Source: Pseudomonadota bacterium (lineage in GTDB: Bacteria; Pseudomonadota; Gammaproteobacteria; Burkholderiales; Methylophilaceae). From it: 35,164 nucleotides of DNA. Under the pieces are notes generated by a model. It was not told the DNA's origin, searched no databases, and saw nothing but the letters and a program-made list of their open reading frames with translations. The DNA is taken from positions 1 through 35,164 of the forward strand of contig JAQCBB010000010.1 in assembly GCA_027621535.1 (NCBI GenBank), read 5' to 3'. Both the position numbers and the translations under genes were made by a program. Below are positions 15,850-24,316 of the stretch, piece after piece; the first letter of the stretch is position 1, and every line of letters begins with the position of its first letter.

Positions 15850-18258
15850 TTAGTGCGCAACAGATTTATCAATTTTGACCAAATTATCTTTATTTATAGA
15901 TTTTTTTATGGCATTTTTTTTCAATAATTTGTCACTTGATGGGTCTTTTGTTAATGCAATTTTTAAAACTTCATCAATGGTTTTGACTGGTATTATTTCA
16001 ACTTTTGCCAGCACCTCATTTGATATATCAATGAGATCTTTGCTGTTTAAATTTGGAATAATCACTTTTTTTATGCCGCCGCGATGAGCTGCTAAAAGCT
16101 TTTCTTTTAGGCCACCAATGGGCAAGACTTCACCTCTCAAGGTAATTTCACCCGTCATGGCAACATCAGATCGAACTGGGATACTTGTTAGCGATGAAAT
16201 AATTGCCGTGGTCATGCCAATTCCGGCACTTGGACCATCTTTTGGAGTAGCAGCCTCAGGTAAATGAATATGAAAGTCATTTTTTTCATAAAAATCAATT
16301 GGAATATTGAGTTTAGATGATCGACTTCTTACCACACTCAGTGCCGTATGAATAGATTCTTTCATCACATCACCAAGTTTTCCGGTTAAGTTAATTTTTC
16401 CCTTGCCAGGCATAATAATTGATTCAATAGTTAGCAACTCGCCGCCAACCTGGGTCCATGCTAGTCCTGTAACTTGTCCTATTTGATTTTTCTTTGCGGC
16501 TAAGCCAATTTCAAAAATCTTAACGCCTAAAAATTCATCAATATTTTTTGCTGTGATAGAAATTTTAGAAAGCTTTCTTTTTGTCAATAATTGCTTGACT
16601 GATTTACGACAAATTTTTGCAATCTCCTGTTCGAGTTTTCTAACACCAGCTTCTCGAGTATAAAACTGAATAATACTTTTCACGGCTGGTTGCGTAATTG
16701 TCAGTTCATTTTTTTTCAATCCATGAGACTTTAATTGCTTTGGGACAAGATGTGTCATTGCAATATCAATTTTTTCTTGTTCTGTGTATCCCGGTAATCG
16801 AATAATCTCCATTCGATCTAAAAGTGGTTCAGGAATATTTAATGTATTTGCTGTTGCCACAAACATAACATCAGATAAGTCATATTCAACTTCTGCATAA
16901 TGATCTGTAAAAGTATGATTTTGCTCTGGATCTAATACCTCCAATAAGGCTGATGATGGGTCGCCTCTAAAATCTTGACCTATTTTGTCAACCTCATCCA
17001 GCAGAAATAATGGATTATTGACACCCACTTTTGTCATATTTTGAAGAACTTTACCTGGCATTGAGCCAATGTAAGTTTTTCGATGTCCTCTGATTTCTGA
17101 TTCATCACGAACTCCACCCAAAGCCATACGTATAAATTTTCTATTGACTGCTTTGGCAATACTTTGACCCAAAGAGGTTTTACCTACACCAGGAGGTCCT
17201 ACAAGACAAAGGATTGGGGACTTAACTTTATCAACACGCTGCTGAACAGCTAGGTATTCAATTATTCTTTCTTTAACCTTATCTAATCCATGATGATCTA
17301 GATTCAGCGTATTTTCAGCATCCTTTAAACTTGAATTAATCTTTGTTGTGTTGGCCCATGGAAGATTTAAAAGAGTTTCAATATAAGTTCTCACAACGGA
17401 TGCTTCAGCAGACATTGGAGACATCATCTTCAGCTTCCTTAACTCACTGGTACATTTTTCTTGAGCCTCCTTAGACAACCCTACTGAACTTATTTTCTTT
17501 TCTAATTCCTCAAATTCAGCCACCTCATCTTGTTCCCCAAGCTCTTTTTGAATTGCCTTCACTTGTTCATTTAAATAATACTCTCTTTGAGATTTTTCCA
17601 TTTGTCGCTTAACTCGACCCCTAATTCTTTTTTCAACCTGAAGAATATCGAGCTCGCTTTCTAGAAGGGATAAAAGGATATCTAGTCGATCTCGAACATT
17701 AATACATTCTAGAATTTTTTGCTTTTCGGTTAATTTAAGATTTAAATTAGCAGCTATCGAATCAGCCATGCGCCCTGGTTCTTCAATCGATGCTAATGTA
17801 GTTAGTAACTCTGGGGGTATCTTTTTATTTAGTTTTACATATTGATCAAATTGTGAAAATAACGTTCTCATCAATGCAATCGATTTTTTATCTTTTGTTT
17901 CTTTAGATTTTATGATTTTTGATTCAGCAGACCAAAACTCGCCTGAGTCAAGAAATTTTGTTAACAGAATTCTTTCAATTCCTTCTACTAAAACTTTTAC
18001 TGTTCCATCAGGAAGCTTAAGCATTTGTAAAATAGTAGCCAAAGTTCCTATTTCAAATAGATCTTTTACATCGGGGTCGTCTTTATTGGCAAATTTTTGA
18101 GCAACCAATAAAATTTGTTTGTCTCCATTATTAGCCTTCTCAATTGCTTTTATTGACTTATCTCTGCCAACGAATAAAGGTATGACAAGCTGCGGATAAA
18201 CAACAACGTCCCTAAGGGGAAGTAATGGTGTGATTGGATTTTTTTTTTCTTGTGTCAT
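15850..18258 (-). CDS. lon: ATP-dependent protease Lon
   Basis: Cytoplasmic AAA+ serine protease that degrades misfolded and short-lived regulatory proteins. The 802-residue protein has the LonN substrate domain (start PITPLLPLRDVVVYPQLVIPLFVGR), a coiled central region, and Walker A GPPGVGKT with Walker B FLLDEVDKIG. The C-terminal protease domain has the Ser-Lys dyad S677 (PKDGPSAGIG) and K720 (GGLKEKLLAAHRGG). Length and motif spacing match E. coli Lon (784). It lies downstream of clpX with an 83-base gap that contains a likely sigma-32 promoter. The hupB gene that often follows lon is absent; tRNA-Val comes next. Confidence 0.97.
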   Translation of the reverse strand: MTQEKKNPITPLLPLRDVVVYPQLVIPLFVGRDKSIKAIEKANNGDKQILLVAQKFANKDDPDVKDLFEIGTLATILQMLKLPDGTVKVLVEGIERILLTKFLDSGEFWSAESKIIKSKETKDKKSIALMRTLFSQFDQYVKLNKKIPPELLTTLASIEEPGRMADSIAANLNLKLTEKQKILECINVRDRLDILLSLLESELDILQVEKRIRGRVKRQMEKSQREYYLNEQVKAIQKELGEQDEVAEFEELEKKISSVGLSKEAQEKCTSELRKLKMMSPMSAEASVVRTYIETLLNLPWANTTKINSSLKDAENTLNLDHHGLDKVKERIIEYLAVQQRVDKVKSPILCLVGPPGVGKTSLGQSIAKAVNRKFIRMALGGVRDESEIRGHRKTYIGSMPGKVLQNMTKVGVNNPLFLLDEVDKIGQDFRGDPSSALLEVLDPEQNHTFTDHYAEVEYDLSDVMFVATANTLNIPEPLLDRMEIIRLPGYTEQEKIDIAMTHLVPKQLKSHGLKKNELTITQPAVKSIIQFYTREAGVRKLEQEIAKICRKSVKQLLTKRKLSKISITAKNIDEFLGVKIFEIGLAAKKNQIGQVTGLAWTQVGGELLTIESIIMPGKGKINLTGKLGDVMKESIHTALSVVRSRSSKLNIPIDFYEKNDFHIHLPEAATPKDGPSAGIGMTTAIISSLTSIPVRSDVAMTGEITLRGEVLPIGGLKEKLLAAHRGGIKKVIIPNLNSKDLIDISNEVLAKVEIIPVKTIDEVLKIALTKDPSSDKLLKKNAIKKSINKDNLVKIDKSVAH

Positions 18259-18301
18259 ATGTAAGTTTATACTTATAAATTATTGATTTATTATTACTTT
18301 G

Positions 18302-18330
18302 ATTATGGAGGCTAATCAAAATAATTCAAG
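18302..18330 (-). promoter_or_regulatory. Probable sigma-32 (RpoH) heat-shock promoter of lon
   Basis: On the minus strand CTTGAAT (18330-18324) is followed after 13 bases by CTCCATAAT (18310-18302). The E. coli RpoH consensus is CTTGAAA, 13-17 bases, CCCCATNT, so six of seven positions fit in the -35 and about six of seven defined positions in the -10. Transcription would start near 18295, giving a leader of about 35 bases before the lon ATG at 18258. lon is a classical RpoH target. Confidence 0.6.
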
Positions 18331-18341
18331 TGAATAGAAGA

Positions 18342-19598
18342 TTATTCGTTAATTTTTTTTTGGTCTGAGTGAATTAGTATTGGTTTAGATTTATCAGTTA
18401 CAGTTTTTTCATCAATAATAACTTTTTCAATCGTTTTGTCTGACGGAATATCAAACATAATATCCTGAAGAGTTTCTTCTAAAATAGACCTTAGCCCCCT
18501 TGCTCCAGTATTTCGATCTAATGCCTTTATAGCAATTTGAGATAAAGCCTGATCCCTAAATTCTAATTCAACACCCTCAATTTCAAATAATTTTTTATAT
18601 TGTTTAGTTAAAGCATTTTTTGGTTCGGTTAGTATCTTTCTTAATGCATCAATGTCTAGAGGTTCCAGTGCAGAAATCACAGGGAGTCTTCCAATAAATT
18701 CTGGGATTAACCCAAATTTAACGAGATCTTCAGATTCTGTTTTTTTAAGTAACTGATAACTTGATTTACTGTCATTTTTTGAAGCGACACTTGCACCAAA
18801 TCCAATGCTATTGCTTTCTAACCGTCTTTGGATAACCTTTTCTAAACCTTCGAAGGCGCCACCACAAATAAATAAAATATTAGTCGTATCTATTTGTACA
18901 AATTCTTGATTCGGATGTTTTCTTCCCCCTTGAGGTGGAACTGATGCTACCGTGCCCTCAATAAGCTTTAATAAGGCCTGCTGAACGCCTTCTCCAGATA
19001 CATCGCGCGTTATTGAAGGGTTATCAGATTTTCTTGAGATTTTGTCAACTTCATCAATATAAACTATGCCTTTCTGAGCTTTGTTTACATCGTAGTCAGA
19101 TTTTTGTAGTAATTTTTGCATGATATTTTCAACATCTTCACCTACATAGCCAGCCTCCGTCAACGTCGTTGCATCAGCAATAACAAAAGGGACATTCAAA
19201 AAACTAGCCAATGTTTGAGCGAGAAGGGTCTTGCCTGAACCAGTTGGACCTATTAGCAAAATATTACTTTTAGCAATTTTTACATCGTCAAAGATTATTT
19301 CACCTAATCTTTTATAGTGATTGTAAACAGCAACTGATAGCGCTTTCTTTGCTTGATCCTGACCAATGATATGTAAATTTAATTGGTCGAAAATTTCTTG
19401 AGGTTTTGGAATGTGATCAATATCAACTTCTTTTTTTGAATCTGATGCTTTTATTTCTTCTTTAATGATGTCGGTACATAAATCGATACATTCATCGCAA
19501 ATAAAAACAGAAGGGCCAGCGATGAGTTTTTTGACTTCATGTTGATTTTTCCCACAAAAGGAACAAAAAAGAGTTTTATCTTTATCTTGATCGCTCAT
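18342..19598 (-). CDS. clpX: ClpXP protease ATP-binding subunit ClpX
   Basis: AAA+ unfoldase that recognises tagged substrates and feeds them to ClpP. The 418-residue protein has the N-terminal zinc-binding domain with four Cys (CSFCGKNQ at the start and CDECIDLC about 20 residues later), Walker A GPTGSGKT and Walker [11 protein letters not shown]. The GYVGEDVE pore loop, sensor regions and the IGF loop for ClpP docking (SNSIGFGA) are present. Gap to clpP is 29 bases with no clear promoter, so it is likely read from the tig-clpP transcript. Confidence 0.97.
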   Translation of the reverse strand: MSDQDKDKTLFCSFCGKNQHEVKKLIAGPSVFICDECIDLCTDIIKEEIKASDSKKEVDIDHIPKPQEIFDQLNLHIIGQDQAKKALSVAVYNHYKRLGEIIFDDVKIAKSNILLIGPTGSGKTLLAQTLASFLNVPFVIADATTLTEAGYVGEDVENIMQKLLQKSDYDVNKAQKGIVYIDEVDKISRKSDNPSITRDVSGEGVQQALLKLIEGTVASVPPQGGRKHPNQEFVQIDTTNILFICGGAFEGLEKVIQRRLESNSIGFGASVASKNDSKSSYQLLKKTESEDLVKFGLIPEFIGRLPVISALEPLDIDALRKILTEPKNALTKQYKKLFEIEGVELEFRDQALSQIAIKALDRNTGARGLRSILEETLQDIMFDIPSDKTIEKVIIDEKTVTDKSKPILIHSDQKKINE

Positions 19599-19627
19599 AA
19601 GTATATTAAAAGTAACTTAAAAAGAGT

Positions 19628-20251
19628 TTATCGTTTGCTAATAACCTGATCAACAAGACCATATTTAACAGCATCATCAGCACTCATGAAATTGTCACGA
19701 TCTGTATCCTTGGCGACATTCTCAATTTTTTGACCTGTATGTGTAGATAAAATTCTATTTAATTTATCTTTTAGATATAAAATTTCTTTAGCATGGATTT
19801 CAATATCTGATGCTTGACCTTGAAACCCACCTAAAGGTTGATGAATCATCACCCTTGAATTTGGCAGACAAAACCTTTTATCATTTGCGCCCGCAGATAA
19901 GAGTAATGCCCCCATGCTCGCAGCTTGTCCAATACACAAGGTACTTACATCAGGTTTAATAAATTGCATGGTGTCGTATACAGCCATTCCTGCAGTCACC
20001 GAGCCTCCGGGTGAATTAATATAAAGAGATATATCTTTATCAGGGTTTTCAGCTTCTAAAAATAAAAGTTGTGCGACAACAACATTTGCAGTCATGTCAT
20101 CGACTGGACCAACAAGAAATATCACTCGCTCTTTTAGAAGTCGAGAATATATATCGTAGGCACGCTCGCCTCTTCCGCTTTGTTCAATAACCATTGGAAT
20201 ATAGCCTAAGCCAACAGTTGAATTATTTGTATCAGTTTTATTTATATACAT
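19628..20251 (-). CDS. clpP: ATP-dependent Clp protease proteolytic subunit ClpP
   Basis: Serine peptidase that forms the barrel of ClpXP/ClpAP. The 207-residue protein has the catalytic Ser S112 in [14 protein letters not shown], His H137 in [11 protein letters not shown], and the catalytic Asp in the DTDRD segment around 182-186. [10 protein letters not shown] contributes the oxyanion region. A short N-terminal propeptide is expected by family precedent. It starts 7 bases after tig ends. Confidence 0.97.
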   Translation of the reverse strand: MYINKTDTNNSTVGLGYIPMVIEQSGRGERAYDIYSRLLKERVIFLVGPVDDMTANVVVAQLLFLEAENPDKDISLYINSPGGSVTAGMAVYDTMQFIKPDVSTLCIGQAASMGALLLSAGANDKRFCLPNSRVMIHQPLGGFQGQASDIEIHAKEILYLKDKLNRILSTHTGQKIENVAKDTDRDNFMSADDAVKYGLVDQVISKR

Positions 20252-20258
20252 GAATAAA

Positions 20259-21563
20259 TTATTTATTTCCCATTAAATCATCAAAAGAAACTTTTTCTTG
20301 TTTAACCTTACATGATCTAAGAACAAAATTAACGACATTGTCTTCTGTAGCTAAAGCAGCTGGTTCATTTAAGCGTTCTTGTTTTTCATAAAACCACTTC
20401 ACTGCCTCAACAGGGTCGTCATATGACTGAGCGAATTCTTCAATTTTTGCTTTGACTTGTTCTTCAGTTGCATGTAGCTTCTCTTTGTCAACCAAGTGGG
20501 CCAAAACTATTCTTAAGCGAGCAGTTTGTTCAGCTCTTGCATAAAACATAGATGGTTCAAGCTTTAAATCTTTCACCTTTCCACCTTGGCGCTCTATATT
20601 TTCAAGCATTTGTTGCATCAAGCGATAAGACTCATTCTCAATCACAGATTTAGGCAAATCGAACTTAACGTGCTTCACAAGTTCAACAAAAACCTGATCT
20701 TTCTGTTTCAACTTGACTCGTTTGTCAACTTCTTCAGTCAAAGAAACTTCAATTTGTTTTTTCATTTCTTCTACATCACCGCTATCGATGCCAAGAGATT
20801 TAGCAAATGCCTCGTCAAGCATAGGCAACTCTATTTCATTCACTTCAGAGATTGCAACGCTGTATTTTACTTTTTTATCTGCTAATTGAGGTGGCTCATA
20901 ATCTTTAGGATAGTGTATTTCAAAATCTTTTACATCAGATGCTTTTAAACCAACTAACTCATTGTCAAAAACTTCTAGACGGTTTTTATCACCTAAAATA
21001 AAATTTAATGACTCCGAACCAGTTGATTCAGCAATTTTTTCATCAATATAGGATTCAAGCCTAACGTGAACTCGGTCACCAATTTTTGATGCACGATCCA
21101 CTTTTTTAAAGGTTGCTCTTTGTTTTTGCATCGTCTCAATAGTTGACTGTAGGTCTTTTTTGGATAACTTAACCTCAGGATGAGTAATTTCAATCTTTTT
21201 TAGATCAATATCTTTTACTTCAGGAAGGACTTCAAATGTCGCTATAAATTCAAAATCATTTTTGATTTCAGGTAGCGGGTCATGAGTAATTTCTGGCCTG
21301 CCAACTATATTTAATTTATTTTCTTGAACAATTTGTCCAAACTGGATTTCAATTGCCCGAGAATATACCTCGGATCGAATGTCAGGACCATACTGCTTTT
21401 CAATGATGGTCATTGGTGCTTTCCCGGGACGAAAACCCTGAATTCTTGCATTTCTGGAAACTTGTTTAAACTTTTGCTTAATTTCATTTTCGAGAGGTGC
21501 AATAATTATTTTGCCCTTCACTTTTCTTTCGATATCGCTAATTTTTTCTACAGCTTGTGTCAT
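20259..21563 (-). CDS. tig: Trigger factor
   Basis: Ribosome-bound chaperone and prolyl isomerase that meets nascent chains at the exit tunnel. The 434-residue protein has the ribosome-binding domain with the signature GFRPGKAP (about residues 43-50), a PPIase FKBP-like domain around 150-240 ([41 protein letters not shown]) and a helical C-terminal chaperone domain. It heads the tig-clpP-clpX run and lies 60 bases downstream of tRNA-Leu on the same strand. Confidence 0.96.
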   Translation of the reverse strand: MTQAVEKISDIERKVKGKIIIAPLENEIKQKFKQVSRNARIQGFRPGKAPMTIIEKQYGPDIRSEVYSRAIEIQFGQIVQENKLNIVGRPEITHDPLPEIKNDFEFIATFEVLPEVKDIDLKKIEITHPEVKLSKKDLQSTIETMQKQRATFKKVDRASKIGDRVHVRLESYIDEKIAESTGSESLNFILGDKNRLEVFDNELVGLKASDVKDFEIHYPKDYEPPQLADKKVKYSVAISEVNEIELPMLDEAFAKSLGIDSGDVEEMKKQIEVSLTEEVDKRVKLKQKDQVFVELVKHVKFDLPKSVIENESYRLMQQMLENIERQGGKVKDLKLEPSMFYARAEQTARLRIVLAHLVDKEKLHATEEQVKAKIEEFAQSYDDPVEAVKWFYEKQERLNEPAALATEDNVVNFVLRSCKVKQEKVSFDDLMGNK

Positions 21564-21623
21564 TGTTAAGTACCTTAAAACTGTTATTTAGATCATATAT
21601 AAAATTAAAGACTCTTAATATTT

Positions 21624-21708
21624 TGGTGCGAGAGGAGAGACTCGAACTCTCACGCTTTTAGGCGCTGGAACCTAAATCCAGTGCGTCTACCAATTCCGCC
21701 ACTCTCGC
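21624..21708 (-). tRNA. tRNA-Leu (TAG anticodon), CCA encoded
   Basis: The minus strand gives an 85-base type II tRNA with acceptor stem GCGAGAG/CTCTCGC, discriminator A and an encoded CCA (21626-21624). The anticodon stem-loop is CTGGA-TTTAGGT-TCCAG (anticodon TAG), there is a long variable arm, and the T-loop is AGTTCGAGTCT. It sits in front of tig as in many proteobacteria. Confidence 0.97.
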
Positions 21709-21727
21709 AAAAATCAGAGAATCGCAA

Positions 21728-21736
21728 ATTATATCA
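21728..21736 (-). promoter_or_regulatory. Extended -10 promoter for tRNA-Leu (and possibly tig)
   Basis: On the minus strand TGATATAAT (21736-21728) is a perfect extended -10 (TGN followed by TATAAT). Transcription would start about 14 bases before the mature tRNA-Leu 5' end. No clear -35 is present, which is usual for extended -10 promoters. Confidence 0.55.
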
Positions 21737-21750
21737 TTACAGACGAATAT

Positions 21751-21779
21751 TTGATAAATAAATTCCATAAATTTATACG
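21751..21779 (+). promoter_or_regulatory. Candidate promoter for the RND efflux operon
   Basis: TTGATA at 21751-21756 and TATACG at 21774-21779 are 17 bases apart (5 of 6 and 4 of 6 to consensus). Predicted start is near 21786, at the first possible TTG codon of the next gene. It is back-to-back with the tRNA-Leu promoter. Confidence 0.35.
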
Positions 21780-21786
21780 ATAATGT

Positions 21787-23259
21787 TTGTTAGAATCTAA
21801 ACTATTTATTAACTTAAAATTTATACATAAAAAATTGAATTCTGCTCTTATAGTTCGCCCTCTTCTTATTGTATTTTTTTGCTTAATTACTTCGGGCTGT
21901 CAACTAATACCCTATTCAAAAAAAGAGGTGGATCTCTCTAAAATTAACGATCACATTAATGTTCAAACACCCAGTGCTGAATCATTTCAAGATTTTTTGT
22001 CATCTATAAAAGAAGTAAATTTTGAACCAATTGACAAAGGTTGGAATATCGATTCCCTCTTGGCTGCTTTATATTTTTTCAATACACAAATAAAAATTGC
22101 TGAAAAAGATTACCAAAGTATCAAAGCAAATGAAGTGATTGCAAAATTTCGACCACAATCCTCAATTGGACTTGAAATAGGCTCAGGAAATAATGCAAAC
22201 GATGAAATCTCAAACGATATTGCAGGTCTGAACCTCTTATTTCCTTTTGAAACAGCAAATAAGAGGTTGATACGCTATGAAATTGCACTTAACACCTCAC
22301 AATCGTCCTATGAAAATTATCGACTTGTCGCCTGGAATGAGCGCCTAAAATTAGTCAATGCGGTCATCCAATACGTTTTTCAAATTAAAAAAATTAAGGT
22401 TATTAAAAATGAATTAATTACAATACAAGCCATATACAATATGAATTTAAGAAGATTTGAAAATGGTATTAATGATCAACTTACACTTCACCAAGCTAAG
22501 CTTGACTTGCAGGTAGCTGAAAATAAATTAAAAAATTTACAATTGGAACAAATTAATTTACGAAAATTAATCTCTCAAACAACCGGAGTTCGTGTTAACT
22601 TTCTTGAAAAAAATCCAATTCTTGCCGATAACATCATTAATGGACAGCTAACTAAAATTGCTATTTTTCATCAAAATCAAGTCTACCAACAATGGAATGA
22701 AGAAGCATCACTATCAAGAATAGATTTAAGGAAAAGCCTAGCTAATTATGCAATTTCCGAGGCAAACTTAAAACTCGAGGTTGCAAAACAATACCCTGAT
22801 ATTAAATTCAATCCTGCTTACTTATATGACTACGGAAATAAAATTTGGACCTTGGGTATAACTTCCCTCATTCCAAATATTGAAAAAAATAAAGCCCTTA
22901 TTTTACGAGCTGAGAAAATTAGGGATGTGGAAGCAAGTAGAATTATAGATCTTCAATTGCAGTTAGTAAATGATGCTGATAATGTTGTTTTGTTGTTAGA
23001 CCAGGCTCAGCAAAAATTCGAAAATGCCAAAAATCTTCTTACTGAAAAAGAAAATTTACTTACAAATATGCAAAAAAAATATAACCAGGGCTTGATAAGC
23101 CGATATGAGCTAGAGAAAGAAAAAATTAAATTATACGAAATTGACTATATTTATCTTGATAGCTTATATAATTTAGTGATCTCTGGTTTTGAGATTGAAA
23201 AAACTTACCAAAAACCTTTTGTTAGTAAATTAATTATAGAAAAACAACCAAATGAATAA
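21787..23259 (+). CDS. RND efflux outer-membrane factor (TolC/NodT-type lipoprotein)
   Basis: Outer-membrane channel partner of the downstream adaptor and pump, 490 residues from the first possible start. A hydrophobic signal (RPLLIVFFCLITSGC) ends in a lipobox Cys, as in NodT/OprM-type channels. The rest is helical with repeated heptad-like stretches (ITIQAIYNMNLRRFENGINDQL, LTNMQKKYNQGLISRYELEKEK), typical of OEP-family coiled coils. The start is uncertain: the frame opens after a TAA at 21781-21783 and has no ATG before the signal peptide. The candidates are TTG at 21787 or TTG at 21835, and the latter gives a normal 22-residue lipoprotein signal. Neither has a visible ribosome site. It overlaps the adaptor gene by 8 bases. 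Confidence 0.82.
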   Translation: MLESKLFINLKFIHKKLNSALIVRPLLIVFFCLITSGCQLIPYSKKEVDLSKINDHINVQTPSAESFQDFLSSIKEVNFEPIDKGWNIDSLLAALYFFNTQIKIAEKDYQSIKANEVIAKFRPQSSIGLEIGSGNNANDEISNDIAGLNLLFPFETANKRLIRYEIALNTSQSSYENYRLVAWNERLKLVNAVIQYVFQIKKIKVIKNELITIQAIYNMNLRRFENGINDQLTLHQAKLDLQVAENKLKNLQLEQINLRKLISQTTGVRVNFLEKNPILADNIINGQLTKIAIFHQNQVYQQWNEEASLSRIDLRKSLANYAISEANLKLEVAKQYPDIKFNPAYLYDYGNKIWTLGITSLIPNIEKNKALILRAEKIRDVEASRIIDLQLQLVNDADNVVLLLDQAQQKFENAKNLLTEKENLLTNMQKKYNQGLISRYELEKEKIKLYEIDYIYLDSLYNLVISGFEIEKTYQKPFVSKLIIEKQPNE

Positions 23260-24316
23260 AAAAAGTTTAATACTCATTGTTGTTCAATCATTTGTCATTA
23301 TGATTTTAATTTGGGTTGTTATTTTTATTGGTAGTGACGAATTTGCTGAAGATGACTTGCTTGATGATGAAAAATCAGTATCTTTTTTAGAAACCAATGC
23401 GGATGGGCTGAATCAGGTCAGGTTAAATCAATCCATTGTAAAAAATAGTGGCATTATGACTGAAAGAATTCAAACTTCTGACAAAAGCATGTCATTTTCA
23501 AATTATGGAGTTGTTCAAGCTACCGATACGCTCATTGATTTAAAAAATATTCATGATCAATTATTACAGGATATCGCAACACTGCAAAATCAAAAAAAAG
23601 CTGAAGAAAAAAAATATTTTGCATTTCTTGAGCTTAATAAAGATGAAAAAAATATCTCCGATCAAGTTTTACTTGATCAAGAAGCTATTCTAAATAATCT
23701 TGCAGTGATACTTGAAAAAAAAGTTGTTCTTAAAAGTAATTTAAAACAAAAAGTCATCACACAATGGGGCGATAAATTTTATCGTTTGATTAGCGAAAAT
23801 GCAGATAAAAGTAATCTGAAAAAAATACTTCAAGGCAGTGCTCGGCTAATTAAAATAACTTTACCCTCGGCTGATAGTAACAACCCTGTGCCGAAAAAAA
23901 TAATTTTTTCCCCTATTAACGGAAACAGTGAGATTGAAGGTACTTTTGTTGCCGAGGCGCCAACGATTGAACCAAGTATCCTTGGGCAGACTTTTTATTA
24001 CCTCATAGATTCATCTGAAATAAGAATTGGTTCAAAACTTATTGGTTTTTACATAAATGATCAAAGAAATCAAGATAAGTTATATGAAATCCCTAATTCA
24101 GCCATTGTCTGGAGTAACGGAATTTCTTGGGTTTACACAGAAACTGAGAATGCGTTATTTATCAAAAAACCCATCAATTTAATTAACGAAATCAAGTCAG
24201 GATGGCTAGTTGAATCAAAGTTATTAAATGATAAAGATTTATTAGTTACTAACGGCGCGCAGCTTCTTCTTTCCGAGGAATATAAATATCAAATCAAAAA
24301 TGAAAATGAGGATTAA
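23252..24316 (+). CDS. RND efflux periplasmic adaptor (membrane fusion protein)
   Basis: A 354-residue protein with one N-terminal membrane anchor (ILIVVQSFVIMILIWVVIFIG), an acidic linker, and the adaptor start pattern VRLNQSIVKNSGIMTERIQT followed by SFSNYGVVQATDT. The helical hairpin is around residues 90-190 (DQLLQDIATLQNQKKAEEKK). The membrane-proximal beta parts end in IPNSAIVWSNGISWVYTE and LLVTNGAQLLLSEEYK. It is divergent in sequence and is called mainly by its position between an outer-membrane factor and an RND pump plus these patterns. I see no Met- or His-rich metal-binding extension of the kind in CusB/CzcB. The next gene begins directly after its stop. Confidence 0.78.
   Translation: MNKKSLILIVVQSFVIMILIWVVIFIGSDEFAEDDLLDDEKSVSFLETNADGLNQVRLNQSIVKNSGIMTERIQTSDKSMSFSNYGVVQATDTLIDLKNIHDQLLQDIATLQNQKKAEEKKYFAFLELNKDEKNISDQVLLDQEAILNNLAVILEKKVVLKSNLKQKVITQWGDKFYRLISENADKSNLKKILQGSARLIKITLPSADSNNPVPKKIIFSPINGNSEIEGTFVAEAPTIEPSILGQTFYYLIDSSEIRIGSKLIGFYINDQRNQDKLYEIPNSAIVWSNGISWVYTETENALFIKKPINLINEIKSGWLVESKLLNDKDLLVTNGAQLLLSEEYKYQIKNENED

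Noticed and set aside
20586-20885. A 99-codon plus-strand frame opposite tig
   Set aside because: Antisense shadow of a well-supported trigger factor gene, with a composition (Phe, His, Leu rich) typical of reverse reading of Lys/Glu-rich coding sequence.
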